From positions 1-15,047 of the forward strand of contig JBHPCA010000033.1 in NCBI GenBank assembly GCA_042576225.1: a stretch of DNA of 15,047 nucleotides, read 5' to 3'. Below, in pieces: positions 1-7,068 of this stretch (positions are counted from its first letter, which is position 1; every line of letters begins with the position of its first letter). Position numbers and translations under genes: made by a program. This DNA comes from GWF2-30-66 sp042576225 (GTDB lineage Bacteria; Babelota; Babeliae; Babelales; Vermiphilaceae). The notes beneath the pieces were generated by a model. It had not been told where the DNA came from and did no database searches. It worked only from the letters and a program-made list of their open reading frames with translations.

Positions 1-55
1 GTCAGCATCCATGTGCGATACATCCGTGCCGTTAATTAAATATTGTCCAGAGGTT
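1..55. repeat. 55-bp exact direct repeat of 14342-14396
   Basis: Seen in the sequence: the first 55 bases are identical, base for base, to 14342-14396, which lie inside the ABC ATPase gene (codons for about residues 60-77, the stretch after the Walker A region). The match ends at base 55, where one copy continues TTGATAATG and the other GGAGTGTC. Because the match begins at the very first base, the true repeat may extend to the left. An exact repeat of this length at a window edge is what a de Bruijn assembler leaves where a contig begins at a branching k-mer, but a real duplication or recombination junction would look the same. Confidence 0.93.
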
Positions 56-599
56 TTGATAATGTTTGTATTTCTTTTGATAAACGTTTAAAATACTTGA
101 TTTTTTTATCAAATTTTCCTATATCTTTTTGTTTTTTTGCGAAATTTTGGATAGAATTTTTTAGATTTTTTACATGTTTTATGTCGCTTTTTAATTTATC
201 TATCGTTTCTTTTAGCAAAGTTTTTTCTACTTCTTCTTTTTTGTACTTCTTGGGGTCTGTTGAGAATTTTATAAGTTTGCCCAATATCTGTGGGGTAATA
301 AAATAGACAGGTGCTTTTTTTGTCGTCAAAAATTGGTCATATTCGCTTCTTTTGTGCCAAAACTCTTTTATTAACTGTTTTGCTAGATTGTTTTTGGGTG
401 CGTATGTCCATACATTTTCTATCCATTGAGAAAGTTTTAATGCTTGGCCAATGCCTATGTAGTCAGGTTTAAATAAGTTGTATAGGCCTTTGAGTTCTGG
501 AATATCGCTTTTGATGGTAGTTGGTGTTTGTAAAATTGTGAGTACGGATAGTATTGCGAGTATGCGAACAAAAGATTGAACTTTTTTTGGTATTTTCAT
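36..599 (-). CDS. Secreted lysine-rich helical protein of unknown function
   Basis: I do not recognise this 187-residue protein. Its N terminus reads as a Sec signal peptide: MKIPKKVQ as a basic n-region, then a hydrophobic core of about 14 residues (FVRILAILSVLTILQT). The mature part is lysine-rich, and residues 115-180 are dense in K, E, L and I with heptad-like spacing, suggesting a helical or coiled-coil tail. The start is supported by GGGAG six bases upstream (606-610) and a TATAAT -10 box at 620-625. It is divergent from the flippase gene at 723. The last few codons and the stop fall inside the 55-bp repeat shared with the ABC ATPase gene, so the true C terminus is uncertain: the ending seen here may come from the junction rather than from the original gene. 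Probably periplasmic or surface-exposed; function unknown. Confidence 0.72.
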   Translation of the reverse strand: MKIPKKVQSFVRILAILSVLTILQTPTTIKSDIPELKGLYNLFKPDYIGIGQALKLSQWIENVWTYAPKNNLAKQLIKEFWHKRSEYDQFLTTKKAPVYFITPQILGKLIKFSTDPKKYKKEEVEKTLLKETIDKLKSDIKHVKNLKNSIQNFAKKQKDIGKFDKKIKYFKRLSKEIQTLSKPLDNI

Positions 600-605
600 A
601 GATTT

Positions 606-625
606 CTCCCTTTTTTAAAATTATA
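606..625 (-). promoter_or_regulatory. RBS and -10 box for the secreted protein
   Basis: On the minus strand a TATAAT hexamer (620-625) lies 21 bases before the ATG, and GGGAG (606-610) lies six bases before it, giving a very short leader. No good -35 is visible at the expected distance. Upstream of the -10 lie the two 20-bp direct repeats, where an activator could bind. Confidence 0.45.
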
Positions 626-626
626 T

Positions 627-667
627 TTATTCTCAAAATACAAGTACTTATTCTCAAAATACAAGTA
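627..667. repeat. Two 20-bp direct repeats between divergent genes
   Basis: TTATTCTCAAAATACAAGTA occurs at 627-646 and again, identical, at 648-667, a 21-bp period equal to two helical turns. The pair lies in the divergent intergenic region between the secreted-protein gene (start at 599) and the flippase gene (start at 723), immediately upstream of the -10 box of the former. Tandem sites on one helix face would suit a transcription-factor operator, but a simple slippage duplication cannot be excluded. Confidence 0.6.
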
Positions 668-722
668 TTTGTGTAAATTATATAAGTTTTTTGTTTTTTT
701 GGTTTTGCGCTACTATATGTAG

Positions 723-2030
723 ATGGATATTAAATCTTTTTTAAAGGGACTTATTTTTAAATCAAAAGTTATTAAAAACTTTTTTATTTACGCTTTTGGG
801 GCATTTTTGCTCAAAGGCATATCGGTTATTATCGCGCCGATAGTAATGCGAATATTAACCCCGGCAGACTATGGCCTTCTTTCTTTGGTGACCAATTTTA
901 TAGCCATAGTTTTTACTTGTGTGGGCTTGGGTCTTAGGCAGTTACTTTCTGTTGAGTATTTTCATTGTGATACCATTGGTAGAAAGAGGTTAATTAACGA
1001 TATAATTGCCATCTACTGCTTGTGTATGGTTCCTGCTTTTTTACTACTTTTTGGGGGAAGAAATATTATAAATAAGTTTATTTTTGTGAAGCAGGCGAGC
1101 AACCATATAATAACTTTTTGTCTGTTGGTAGCTTGTTTAAAGTTTTTCTCAGAGCTTTTTTACCAGGTTTTGCAATATACGGGCCGAGCTCTCAAGTTAA
1201 CTGTGGTCCAGGTTTTTGCTGCGCTTATTTTGCTTTCTCTTAATCTATATTTTTTATATTTTTTAAACTGGGGAATCTTTTCAATTATCGCAGCACAGTT
1301 TGCAAGTTTACTTTTTGTTTTAGTAATCGCAGCATTTTTTTATATCTCTGACTTTTATTATGCGCATTTGGATATCTCATGTAGTTTGTCAAAAAGTTGG
1401 TGGTACGTGCAACGAGGCCTGCCTTTTGTACCCAGAGTGTTGTTTGCTTGGGTATTGGCAGTGGGTGATAGGTGGGTATTGGCAAAATACGCGACATTGG
1501 CAGATGTTGGCATCTATTCAGTTGCTGATATGTTTGGGCAGCTGTTTCAGATGGTTGTTATATTGCCATTTAGCTACGCCTATATCCCATACATGATGGA
1601 GAAATTTGCAAAACATAAAGGGTGTTTTTTGTCTATAAAGAGCATAGATAAATGTAACTTGCGAAATATGGTTCTGACGATGATTGCTCTAGTTATAGTT
1701 GTGTCTTTGGGTCTTATTGTGTTCAGGCCACTAGTGTATATTGTTTTACCCCCTAGGTATCACATGGCTTTTTCGTATATCTGGAGCTTGCTAATAGGGT
1801 ATATATTTTTACTCGGCACCTACTTTGCATCCATATTTTTACAGTTTCAAAAATGCATATACTTTCTAATTTTTGCGTTACTGGTCCCTGCGATATGCAA
1901 TATTATGTTAAACCTACTACTAGTGCCCCATTTTGCCATTTGGGGTTGTGTAATTGCCACGGTGATTTCTTATATCTTATATTTTTTAATCACCGTTTTG
2001 TACAATTTTTATCTTAAAAGGGTCAAATAG
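723..2030 (+). CDS. Wzx-like polysaccharide flippase (MOP superfamily)
   Basis: A 435-residue, very hydrophobic protein with about 12-14 predicted membrane helices spanning nearly its whole length. The N-terminal region has the pattern of polysaccharide transporters of the RfbX/Wzx group: an early helix, then a segment containing APIVMRILTPADYGLLSL, where the R-x-L-x-P-x-D-Y-G turn after the first helix is characteristic. The length matches the family. The expected role is to flip undecaprenyl-linked oligosaccharide from the cytoplasmic to the periplasmic face of the inner membrane. The ATG is the first possible codon because a TAG precedes it directly; no Shine-Dalgarno is visible, and TACTAT at 711-716 so close to the ATG would even allow a leaderless message. 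It converges on the GT2 gene ending at 2102, with hairpins between. Family assignment is good; the cargo is unknown. Confidence 0.88.
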   Translation: MDIKSFLKGLIFKSKVIKNFFIYAFGAFLLKGISVIIAPIVMRILTPADYGLLSLVTNFIAIVFTCVGLGLRQLLSVEYFHCDTIGRKRLINDIIAIYCLCMVPAFLLLFGGRNIINKFIFVKQASNHIITFCLLVACLKFFSELFYQVLQYTGRALKLTVVQVFAALILLSLNLYFLYFLNWGIFSIIAAQFASLLFVLVIAAFFYISDFYYAHLDISCSLSKSWWYVQRGLPFVPRVLFAWVLAVGDRWVLAKYATLADVGIYSVADMFGQLFQMVVILPFSYAYIPYMMEKFAKHKGCFLSIKSIDKCNLRNMVLTMIALVIVVSLGLIVFRPLVYIVLPPRYHMAFSYIWSLLIGYIFLLGTYFASIFLQFQKCIYFLIFALLVPAICNIMLNLLLVPHFAIWGCVIATVISYILYFLITVLYNFYLKRVK

Positions 2031-2038
2031 TTTAAAAG

Positions 2039-2104
2039 GGGTTACTAACCCTAAGGGTTGGTAACCCTGGGGTTATCACTAGGGGTTAGCAACCCTGAGG
2101 GTTA
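2039..2104. terminator. Hairpin cluster, likely bidirectional terminator
   Basis: The 71 bp between the convergent flippase and GT2 genes are built from repeated AACCCT/AGGGTT blocks. The strongest hairpin has a 13-bp stem, 2039-2051 against 2055-2067, with loop TAA and one mismatch. A second hairpin centres on 2091-2103 (AACCCT-G-AGGGTT). Read on the minus strand the first hairpin is followed by CCCCTTTT, a modest U-run, so it best fits termination of the leftward transcript. On the plus strand no U-run follows. Confidence 0.6.
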
Positions 2105-3004
2105 GCGAGAAGAAAAAAAGTTTTTGAGGCCTTTAAAATATCCTTTGAGGTATGCTTTGTTTCTGTATAGAATACCTTCTGCAAAGAGGCCCAGTATGCT
2201 CCAGGTATACGCAAATATTTTCAATCTATTTTTGGGGTAAAAGTTTTTGAAAAAGAGGTAGCTATAATTTTTTATGTACATAGCTTTGTTTTCTTCTATC
2301 CTATCTCTTGAAACTGGACTATGAAGATGTTTTAGTTTTGCTTTTGGGTTATAAAATAGTGGGTGCTCATAAGAGATTCTTCGTGAGAAGTCACAGTCTT
2401 CCATATAACAGTATTTTTTTAGCTTTTCGTCAAAAAAGTGTTTTTTAAAGACCCATGATCGGTATGCCATCACGCAGCCTCCCAAAACTTCTACTTGCTT
2501 AAATGTGTTTGTCCCGTATGGGTGCTTGGGCATGCCAGACAGTGTAAACTTTCCTGATGAGTAGATACGTTGCAGCATAAACAGATTTCTCAATATCGTA
2601 TTAAAAGATCTTTTTTTCTTTGGTATGTTTGTAATATCGCCCATTCCACCTGCGTACTGAGGATTTTGTGCAAACACATGATTCATTTGTTGTAAATAAT
2701 TTTTTTCTAAGATCACATCATCATCAAAAAAATGTATAACTTGGCATGAGGCTGCTTTTGCGCCAATATTTCTCTGGTATGTAAGTCCCGGGGCTGTATG
2801 CTTGTATATAAGTTTTGTTTTAGGAAAATGTTTAGATGAAAAGCTTTCAAAAAAAATGGGATTTTTATATATTTCTTCATCGCTACTGTCTACAATTATT
2901 ACTTCGTTTGGTTTTTCTGTCTGTTTTTTAAGTGAATCTAAGAAATTAACAACGTCGGCAGGTCTGTTTCTTGTGCATACTATTACACTGCTTGATATGC
3001 TCAT
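2102..3004 (-). CDS. GT2-family glycosyltransferase
   Basis: A 300-residue GT-A fold glycosyltransferase of family 2. The N-terminal strand SISSSVIVCTRNRP (residues 2-15) is the usual nucleotide-sugar binding start. The metal-binding acidic cluster is FFDDDVIL (DDD at 94-96). GGCVMAYR (175-182) and MEDCDFSRR (201-209) match the acceptor-site and catalytic-base (ED-x-D/E-F) region. No membrane helix is obvious, so it is probably cytoplasmic and membrane-associated. Expected reaction: transfer of a sugar from a nucleotide sugar to a growing lipid-linked glycan or other acceptor. The start is supported by GGAG seven bases upstream. It is the last gene of the leftward polysaccharide cluster, separated by 118 bp from the heparinase-like gene; a TATAAT in that gap could be an internal promoter. 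Sugar and linkage cannot be read from sequence. Confidence 0.88.
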   Translation of the reverse strand: MSISSSVIVCTRNRPADVVNFLDSLKKQTEKPNEVIIVDSSDEEIYKNPIFFESFSSKHFPKTKLIYKHTAPGLTYQRNIGAKAASCQVIHFFDDDVILEKNYLQQMNHVFAQNPQYAGGMGDITNIPKKKRSFNTILRNLFMLQRIYSSGKFTLSGMPKHPYGTNTFKQVEVLGGCVMAYRSWVFKKHFFDEKLKKYCYMEDCDFSRRISYEHPLFYNPKAKLKHLHSPVSRDRIEENKAMYIKNYSYLFFKNFYPKNRLKIFAYTWSILGLFAEGILYRNKAYLKGYFKGLKNFFSSR

Positions 3005-3122
3005 AGTAATGCTCCTTTTTTTGTTTAATTATGATTAAATAGAGTTTTAAATTTCTTGAGATTTTAACAATTATATTCAAACAAAGAAAGTGTGGTGAAA
3101 TATTTTAAATTCAATAATAATT

Positions 3123-5231
3123 TTAAGAGTATAATATAAAGTTTATAAAGACATTATCGGCAGTGATATTTGATTTTGCGATTAATTTTTTTGTTTTTAT
3201 CTTTTGTCCATAGTGTGGAGATATCCAAGTGTCTTCTATTTCAAAGTTTAAAATATTTGAGATTAAAATTATTTTTTTATCTTTTACAGTAAGCTCTAAG
3301 TAGTTATTATTTTTTACGGGGGTTACGTTTGGGCCCAAAATAAAGTTCCAGCATGACACTAGATCATTAGGGCTCGAAATATCGTAATTTTTGTTTATTA
3401 CTTTTTTGCAAGTTATCCACTGGTCCTTGATGATTATATTGTTATTTAGTTCGTTCAAAGATATGGACCTTTTTGCCTTTAGCCCAAGGTGTTTGTAAAG
3501 GTTATGTTCTGTGCTTATCTCAAAAACATGTTTATTTCGCTTCGCCTTAATACCCAGCATCTTTGATGCGGGGATGAAAGGCCCTTCGGCGGAGCTCAGG
3601 ACAGGCGTGGCGTCCGTCGAAGCCCCTGTGGGCCGAAGCCTTGGCGAAGGCTTATTGGCGAAGACGGATTTAATTTGCAGACTTTCCCAGATACTCCGTA
3701 GCTTGCTGCGGGGAGCATCATTTTTTTGATAATAGAGATTTTCTGGGATATTTAGCTCAAATATTTTTTCGCTAAACTGTACGGGTTCAATACTATCGAT
3801 AAAAAAGGTGCTATGGGCTTTTGCAGATCTAAAATCATTTCTTAATTTGCAAGAAGGTGTGTAGACGTAGCTACCGCTATCGGTCAATATTTGTGTGCCA
3901 TCGATATTTAAGGTAACAGCTGCAAAATCGTTGTGAAAATGTCCTGATGGTTGTTTTTTGCTATATGTGTGATGTCGTAATGTGATGTGATATTTTTTTG
4001 TTTTTATTATAGATATGCCAAAACTTTTATAATTTTTTGTGTGTTTTTTATTCTTTATATTTTTAGTCTTGTTTTTATAACAAAGTGGGTGCAGTATATG
4101 TCCTGAGTCGTTATCACCAATAAGAATGAGTTGGCCATTCTCCGGTGTGCACCATTCTATAAATTCTACCACTTTGTTAAGTTTGATAATAAAACTTTGA
4201 GGCAATATTATTCCAGTATTTTTGCATGTAATATAAAAGTGCATAAAAATTTCTGTAACGAATTTGTGATAAGCAGTTGAACCTTCATAGCTTGTGCCTT
4301 CATCAAAAATTTGTCTATCAAATTCTTTTAATATTTCCTTGTAGCACCATTTAATTTTATATTGAGAGTTTTTAAGTTCTTTAAAAAACAGAGATAAACA
4401 AAAATAGCCTAAAAGATCTGACAAATAATGGTTAGATGTTTTGGAGTCAGAAAGCTCCCAGTTATTTTCAAGGTATATAAAATGGTCATATAATGAGCAA
4501 GTAATTTTCTTCCAAAATCTATCACATATATTTTTTGAATTGCAAAAAAAATAAAAAGCATGAATAAGATTAATAGCTCTTATTGCTACTTCCATAGGGC
4601 AAGTCCAGTTTATCCCAAGCAAAAAACTGTTTTTATCTATCCAATCAGTGACGTTATACAAAAAAGAGTTTGCATACTTTTCTTTTTTATCGGATATATG
4701 GTAAGCATGACCCAAGATGGCTAGATGATGAAGCCTAGAAAGTTCCCAGGGGATTTTAATGTCTTTTTCTTCTTTTTCTGTTTTTCCCGATGCTATTTTT
4801 ATCTCTGAATAGAAAGAGTTTTCATTGAAGCAATTTTCTGCAAGTTGATTTCTGTTTTTTAGCCTAAAATCTAAGTGCCAGTTTATTTCGTCAAGTTGTG
4901 TATTGTCTGAGCCTAGCACGTTGAATATATTTTCTGTATATTTGTTAGCGAGATTTATAATTTCTTGCGAGTTTTTAGTGTTTTTTTTGTAAAAATTTGT
5001 GTAGAAAAATTTTTCCTTTGATTTCTTTAGAGTTTGCAAAAATTTTTTGAAAGATTCTTGATTTAAACATTTTTTTGATAGATTCTCCCAGTTATGGGTG
5101 GCTTTGTGGTTTATAGCTTTTTCCATATATTTAAATATAAAAATGTTTTTGCGTATTCTATTTTTTATAATTTTATATGTCCAAAGGGGGCCTGCTAGAT
5201 AAGCTTTTTTAGCTATTTTAAATGGTTTCAT
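3123..5231 (-). CDS. Heparinase II/III-family protein with in-frame repeat insert
   Basis: A 702-residue protein of the heparinase II/III-alginate lyase group, often found in exopolysaccharide loci. The N-terminal two fifths are helical, as in the family's toroid domain: PWELSRLHHL at about 161-170, SNHYLSDLLGY at 266-276 and EGSTAYHKFVTE at 316-327. The C-terminal beta-rich domain carries the hallmark SGHFHNDFAAVTLNIDG (429-445) followed by LTDSGSYVYT. Expected role: cleavage or editing of uronate-containing polysaccharide. No signal peptide is visible; the N terminus is basic, so the protein may act in the cytoplasm. Residues of about 504-563 are encoded by a GC-rich palindromic segment foreign in composition (listed separately) and probably form a surface loop before the last beta-sheets. 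The ATG overlaps the end of the GT4 gene by 14 bp, suggesting translational coupling; no Shine-Dalgarno is seen. Confidence 0.85.
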   Translation of the reverse strand: MKPFKIAKKAYLAGPLWTYKIIKNRIRKNIFIFKYMEKAINHKATHNWENLSKKCLNQESFKKFLQTLKKSKEKFFYTNFYKKNTKNSQEIINLANKYTENIFNVLGSDNTQLDEINWHLDFRLKNRNQLAENCFNENSFYSEIKIASGKTEKEEKDIKIPWELSRLHHLAILGHAYHISDKKEKYANSFLYNVTDWIDKNSFLLGINWTCPMEVAIRAINLIHAFYFFCNSKNICDRFWKKITCSLYDHFIYLENNWELSDSKTSNHYLSDLLGYFCLSLFFKELKNSQYKIKWCYKEILKEFDRQIFDEGTSYEGSTAYHKFVTEIFMHFYITCKNTGIILPQSFIIKLNKVVEFIEWCTPENGQLILIGDNDSGHILHPLCYKNKTKNIKNKKHTKNYKSFGISIIKTKKYHITLRHHTYSKKQPSGHFHNDFAAVTLNIDGTQILTDSGSYVYTPSCKLRNDFRSAKAHSTFFIDSIEPVQFSEKIFELNIPENLYYQKNDAPRSKLRSIWESLQIKSVFANKPSPRLRPTGASTDATPVLSSAEGPFIPASKMLGIKAKRNKHVFEISTEHNLYKHLGLKAKRSISLNELNNNIIIKDQWITCKKVINKNYDISSPNDLVSCWNFILGPNVTPVKNNNYLELTVKDKKIILISNILNFEIEDTWISPHYGQKIKTKKLIAKSNITADNVFINFILYS
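3549..3720. repeat. GC-rich composite palindromic element inside a CDS
   Basis: This stretch differs sharply from its surroundings: 55 of 80 bases in 3581-3660 are G or C. It comprises three palindromic modules. The first is CCCAGCATC-TTT-GATGCGGGG (3553-3573, one mismatch). The second is a GC-rich block (3581-3668) containing the perfect hairpin AAGCCTT-GGCG-AAGGCTT (3636-3653). The third is an imperfect palindrome at 3690-3719 (GATACTCCGTAGC against GCTGCGGGGAGCATC). The heparinase reading frame runs through it without a stop, adding about 57-60 residues. The behaviour resembles Rickettsia palindromic elements, which insert in frame into genes, though I claim no homology to those. Confidence 0.75.
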
Positions 5232-6264
5232 GATTTTTTTTAATACAACTTTTTATTTTATTAATAAAATCTTTTTCAGAATGTACGTCGAAAGTTATTA
5301 CTTTATAGGGTCTTTTACATACATTGCTTGCTATGACTGGGATGTTAAAAAATAAGGCTTCCTGTATGCTTATACTGTCACCATCAGAAAGGGTAGGGCG
5401 TAAAAATAGATCTATATCTTTAAAAATAGGCCATATTTCGTGTTGTCCAATTATAAAAAATACGTTATTTTCCAATTTATTTATTTTTATTTCTTTTTTA
5501 ATTTTTTCAAAATGGTTTTTATCTGTGATTTTTGATATTGCAAATATTAGTCCTATCTTAGGATAAGATTTTTTTAGTCTTGGTAGAATATAGATGGATT
5601 TATCAAGGCCATAAATATCTTTTTGGTTTAACAGATATAAATTTGATGCATTTGCCAAAAATACAGGAGTATGACGTTTGATAAAGTTATTAATATCTTT
5701 AGGGTAGGATGAGATGATTTTTTGTTCTTGTGATATGTCTGGCGGTAGAAATGCGGGTTCAATTGAGTAAATTGGGCAATTTGACAAATTAATACTATTT
5801 TCTGCGTAGCTTTGATAGTTTGAGTTGCCAATAAAGACCAATTGCTCTATAGTTTTCAATATTTTTGTAAGTCTTGATAGTTCTTTTTTATTTCTCTTGT
5901 ACATGTGTCTGCAGTTGTGTTCGACTAAAACTGTCTTAAAGTTTAATATTTTTTTAAAAAAAGAGATAAAATATAATTCTGTTATGCTGTTTGGCAAGCA
6001 GGTTGAGTGGTAATACAAGATATCTATTTTGCGCCAAATTATTTTATGCCAGAATAAAAAAAGAAAAACGTAAATCAAGTAAGGAGCGAGTAAATATTTT
6101 CTTCCTCTAAATTCAGTTTTGAAGTGATATACCTGGTTGCCATTCTCTTTAAATTTTTTCGTTATCCTTTGAATATGAACAGATACACCACCGAGTGGTG
6201 GCGGGGTAATGCCAAATATTGCGATTCTTTTGTTTTTTATATCTTTATAGTATTGCGTTTCCAT
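5218..6264 (-). CDS. GT4-family glycosyltransferase
   Basis: A 348-residue GT-B fold glycosyltransferase of family 4. The N-terminal domain opens with RIAIFGITPPPLGGVSVHI (13-31), the glycine-rich donor/acceptor loop typical of GT4. The C-terminal donor-binding domain has DIDLFLRPTLSDGDSISI followed by QEAL, then PVIAS (283-313). The E-x7-E pair of retaining GT4 enzymes appears here as D294-x7-E302; as I recall, this DGDS-type variant occurs in a subgroup of polysaccharide GT4s, so activity is not ruled out. Residues 58-74 are hydrophobic and may dock on the membrane. Expected role: adding a sugar to a lipid-linked repeat unit. It follows the methyltransferase gene with a 27-bp gap and overlaps the heparinase-like gene by 14 bp, so these three are probably co-transcribed. 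No Shine-Dalgarno is visible at the ATG. Donor sugar unknown. Confidence 0.86.
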   Translation of the reverse strand: METQYYKDIKNKRIAIFGITPPPLGGVSVHIQRITKKFKENGNQVYHFKTEFRGRKYLLAPYLIYVFLFLFWHKIIWRKIDILYYHSTCLPNSITELYFISFFKKILNFKTVLVEHNCRHMYKRNKKELSRLTKILKTIEQLVFIGNSNYQSYAENSINLSNCPIYSIEPAFLPPDISQEQKIISSYPKDINNFIKRHTPVFLANASNLYLLNQKDIYGLDKSIYILPRLKKSYPKIGLIFAISKITDKNHFEKIKKEIKINKLENNVFFIIGQHEIWPIFKDIDLFLRPTLSDGDSISIQEALFFNIPVIASNVCKRPYKVITFDVHSEKDFINKIKSCIKKNHETI

Positions 6265-6291
6265 GAGATAACTTTATATATTTTGTTAATT

Positions 6292-7020
6292 TCACACTTC
6301 TATGTCATCAAGGCGCCACAGAGCAATATATTTTCCCCATTTTTGCATATCCTCTTCAGCAGACATTTCTTGAAACTGCATAATCGGCACAGGAAAATTA
6401 AATGGGTATGCTCGCAAGTTCATACCTCTAAAGTTGCCTGTCATAATATCCATATTTACTCTTACTTTTGGATACGTGGAGGTTAACAAATATTTAGCGC
6501 CACTTTTTTTGAAATTTTTAACTGCTGCAAATATATCTTTATTAGATAGGTGCGCCAGGCAATCTCGGCAGAGAATAATGTCAACTTTGGGTAAAATATC
6601 TACAACAACATCTTTGCAGAAAAAAGAGCATATTTCGTTAGAATATTTGCTGCGATTTGTTTCTATAACACTTCTGGCGATATCTACCCCAATATATTTT
6701 TGAATATTAATTTCCGTATCTTGCATCCAAGTGAAATCGCCGCAACCGGCATCAAGTATAGATTTTGCATCTACTGCTTTTATAATGCTTGGAAGTAGAA
6801 ATCTTAGTGTTGTTGTTGCCTCAAGTGTTGATCCTGGCCCAGAAAGAGGGATCCCATCTTCTGGCGCCCAATGTTTTTTTTCGTATATCCAATTAAATGC
6901 TTTTTTTCTCCATTGGTCACCTTCTCTTTTTTCTTCGCCTTTTATTTGGCTATGCACGTTGCGTGCAAATATGAGCCCTACAAGAAGAGCAACCAAATAT
7001 ACAGTATTTTTTTGCTTCAT
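6292..7020 (-). CDS. Class I SAM methyltransferase with signal-peptide-like N terminus
   Basis: A 242-residue protein with a class I SAM methyltransferase fold. Motif I is ILDAGCGDFTWMQ (88-100), the end of strand 2 is YIGVDIA (D113), and CRDCLAHLS (151-159) matches the post-motif region. A preceding SGPGSTLEATTTLRFL (60-75) is shared with a family I recall beside glycosyltransferase genes. The first 24 residues (MKQKNTVYLVALLVGLIF, then ARNVHS) look like a Sec signal peptide or membrane anchor, which is odd because SAM is cytoplasmic. No other methionine precedes motif I apart from the start, and GGGA about seven bases upstream supports it. Likely partner: a sugar or glycan intermediate of this locus, perhaps an O-methyl cap. 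It lies 46 bp after the GT2 gene, with a palindrome in the gap. Confidence 0.8.
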   Translation of the reverse strand: MKQKNTVYLVALLVGLIFARNVHSQIKGEEKREGDQWRKKAFNWIYEKKHWAPEDGIPLSGPGSTLEATTTLRFLLPSIIKAVDAKSILDAGCGDFTWMQDTEINIQKYIGVDIARSVIETNRSKYSNEICSFFCKDVVVDILPKVDIILCRDCLAHLSNKDIFAAVKNFKKSGAKYLLTSTYPKVRVNMDIMTGNFRGMNLRAYPFNFPVPIMQFQEMSAEEDMQKWGKYIALWRLDDIEV

Positions 7021-7038
7021 AATTTTCCCTTTTAATAA

Positions 7039-7068
7039 AACCCGAAGTAGCCTTGGCGTAGACGGGTT
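7039..7068. repeat. Palindromic repeat at a gene junction (possible leftward terminator)
   Basis: AACCCG (7039-7044) pairs with CGGGTT (7063-7068), enclosing an inner TAGCC-TT-GGCGTA stem with a one-base bulge. The last two bases fall in the stop codon of the GT2 gene. Read leftward the hairpin is followed by TTATT, so it could be a partial terminator or an mRNA-stabilising stem between the GT2 and methyltransferase genes. Its core GCCTTGGCG also occurs in the element inside the heparinase gene (3638-3646), suggesting one dispersed repeat family. Confidence 0.65.

Noticed and set aside
717..725. ATG-TAG start-stop just before the flippase ATG, as a regulatory mini-frame
   Set aside because: A two-codon frame of this composition is expected by chance in AT-rich DNA, and no ribosome site precedes it.
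3511..3729. Plus-strand 72-codon open frame opposite the heparinase gene
   Set aside because: It exists because the GC-rich palindromic segment lacks stops on both strands; there is no ribosome site and the minus-strand frame belongs to a clear 702-residue family member.
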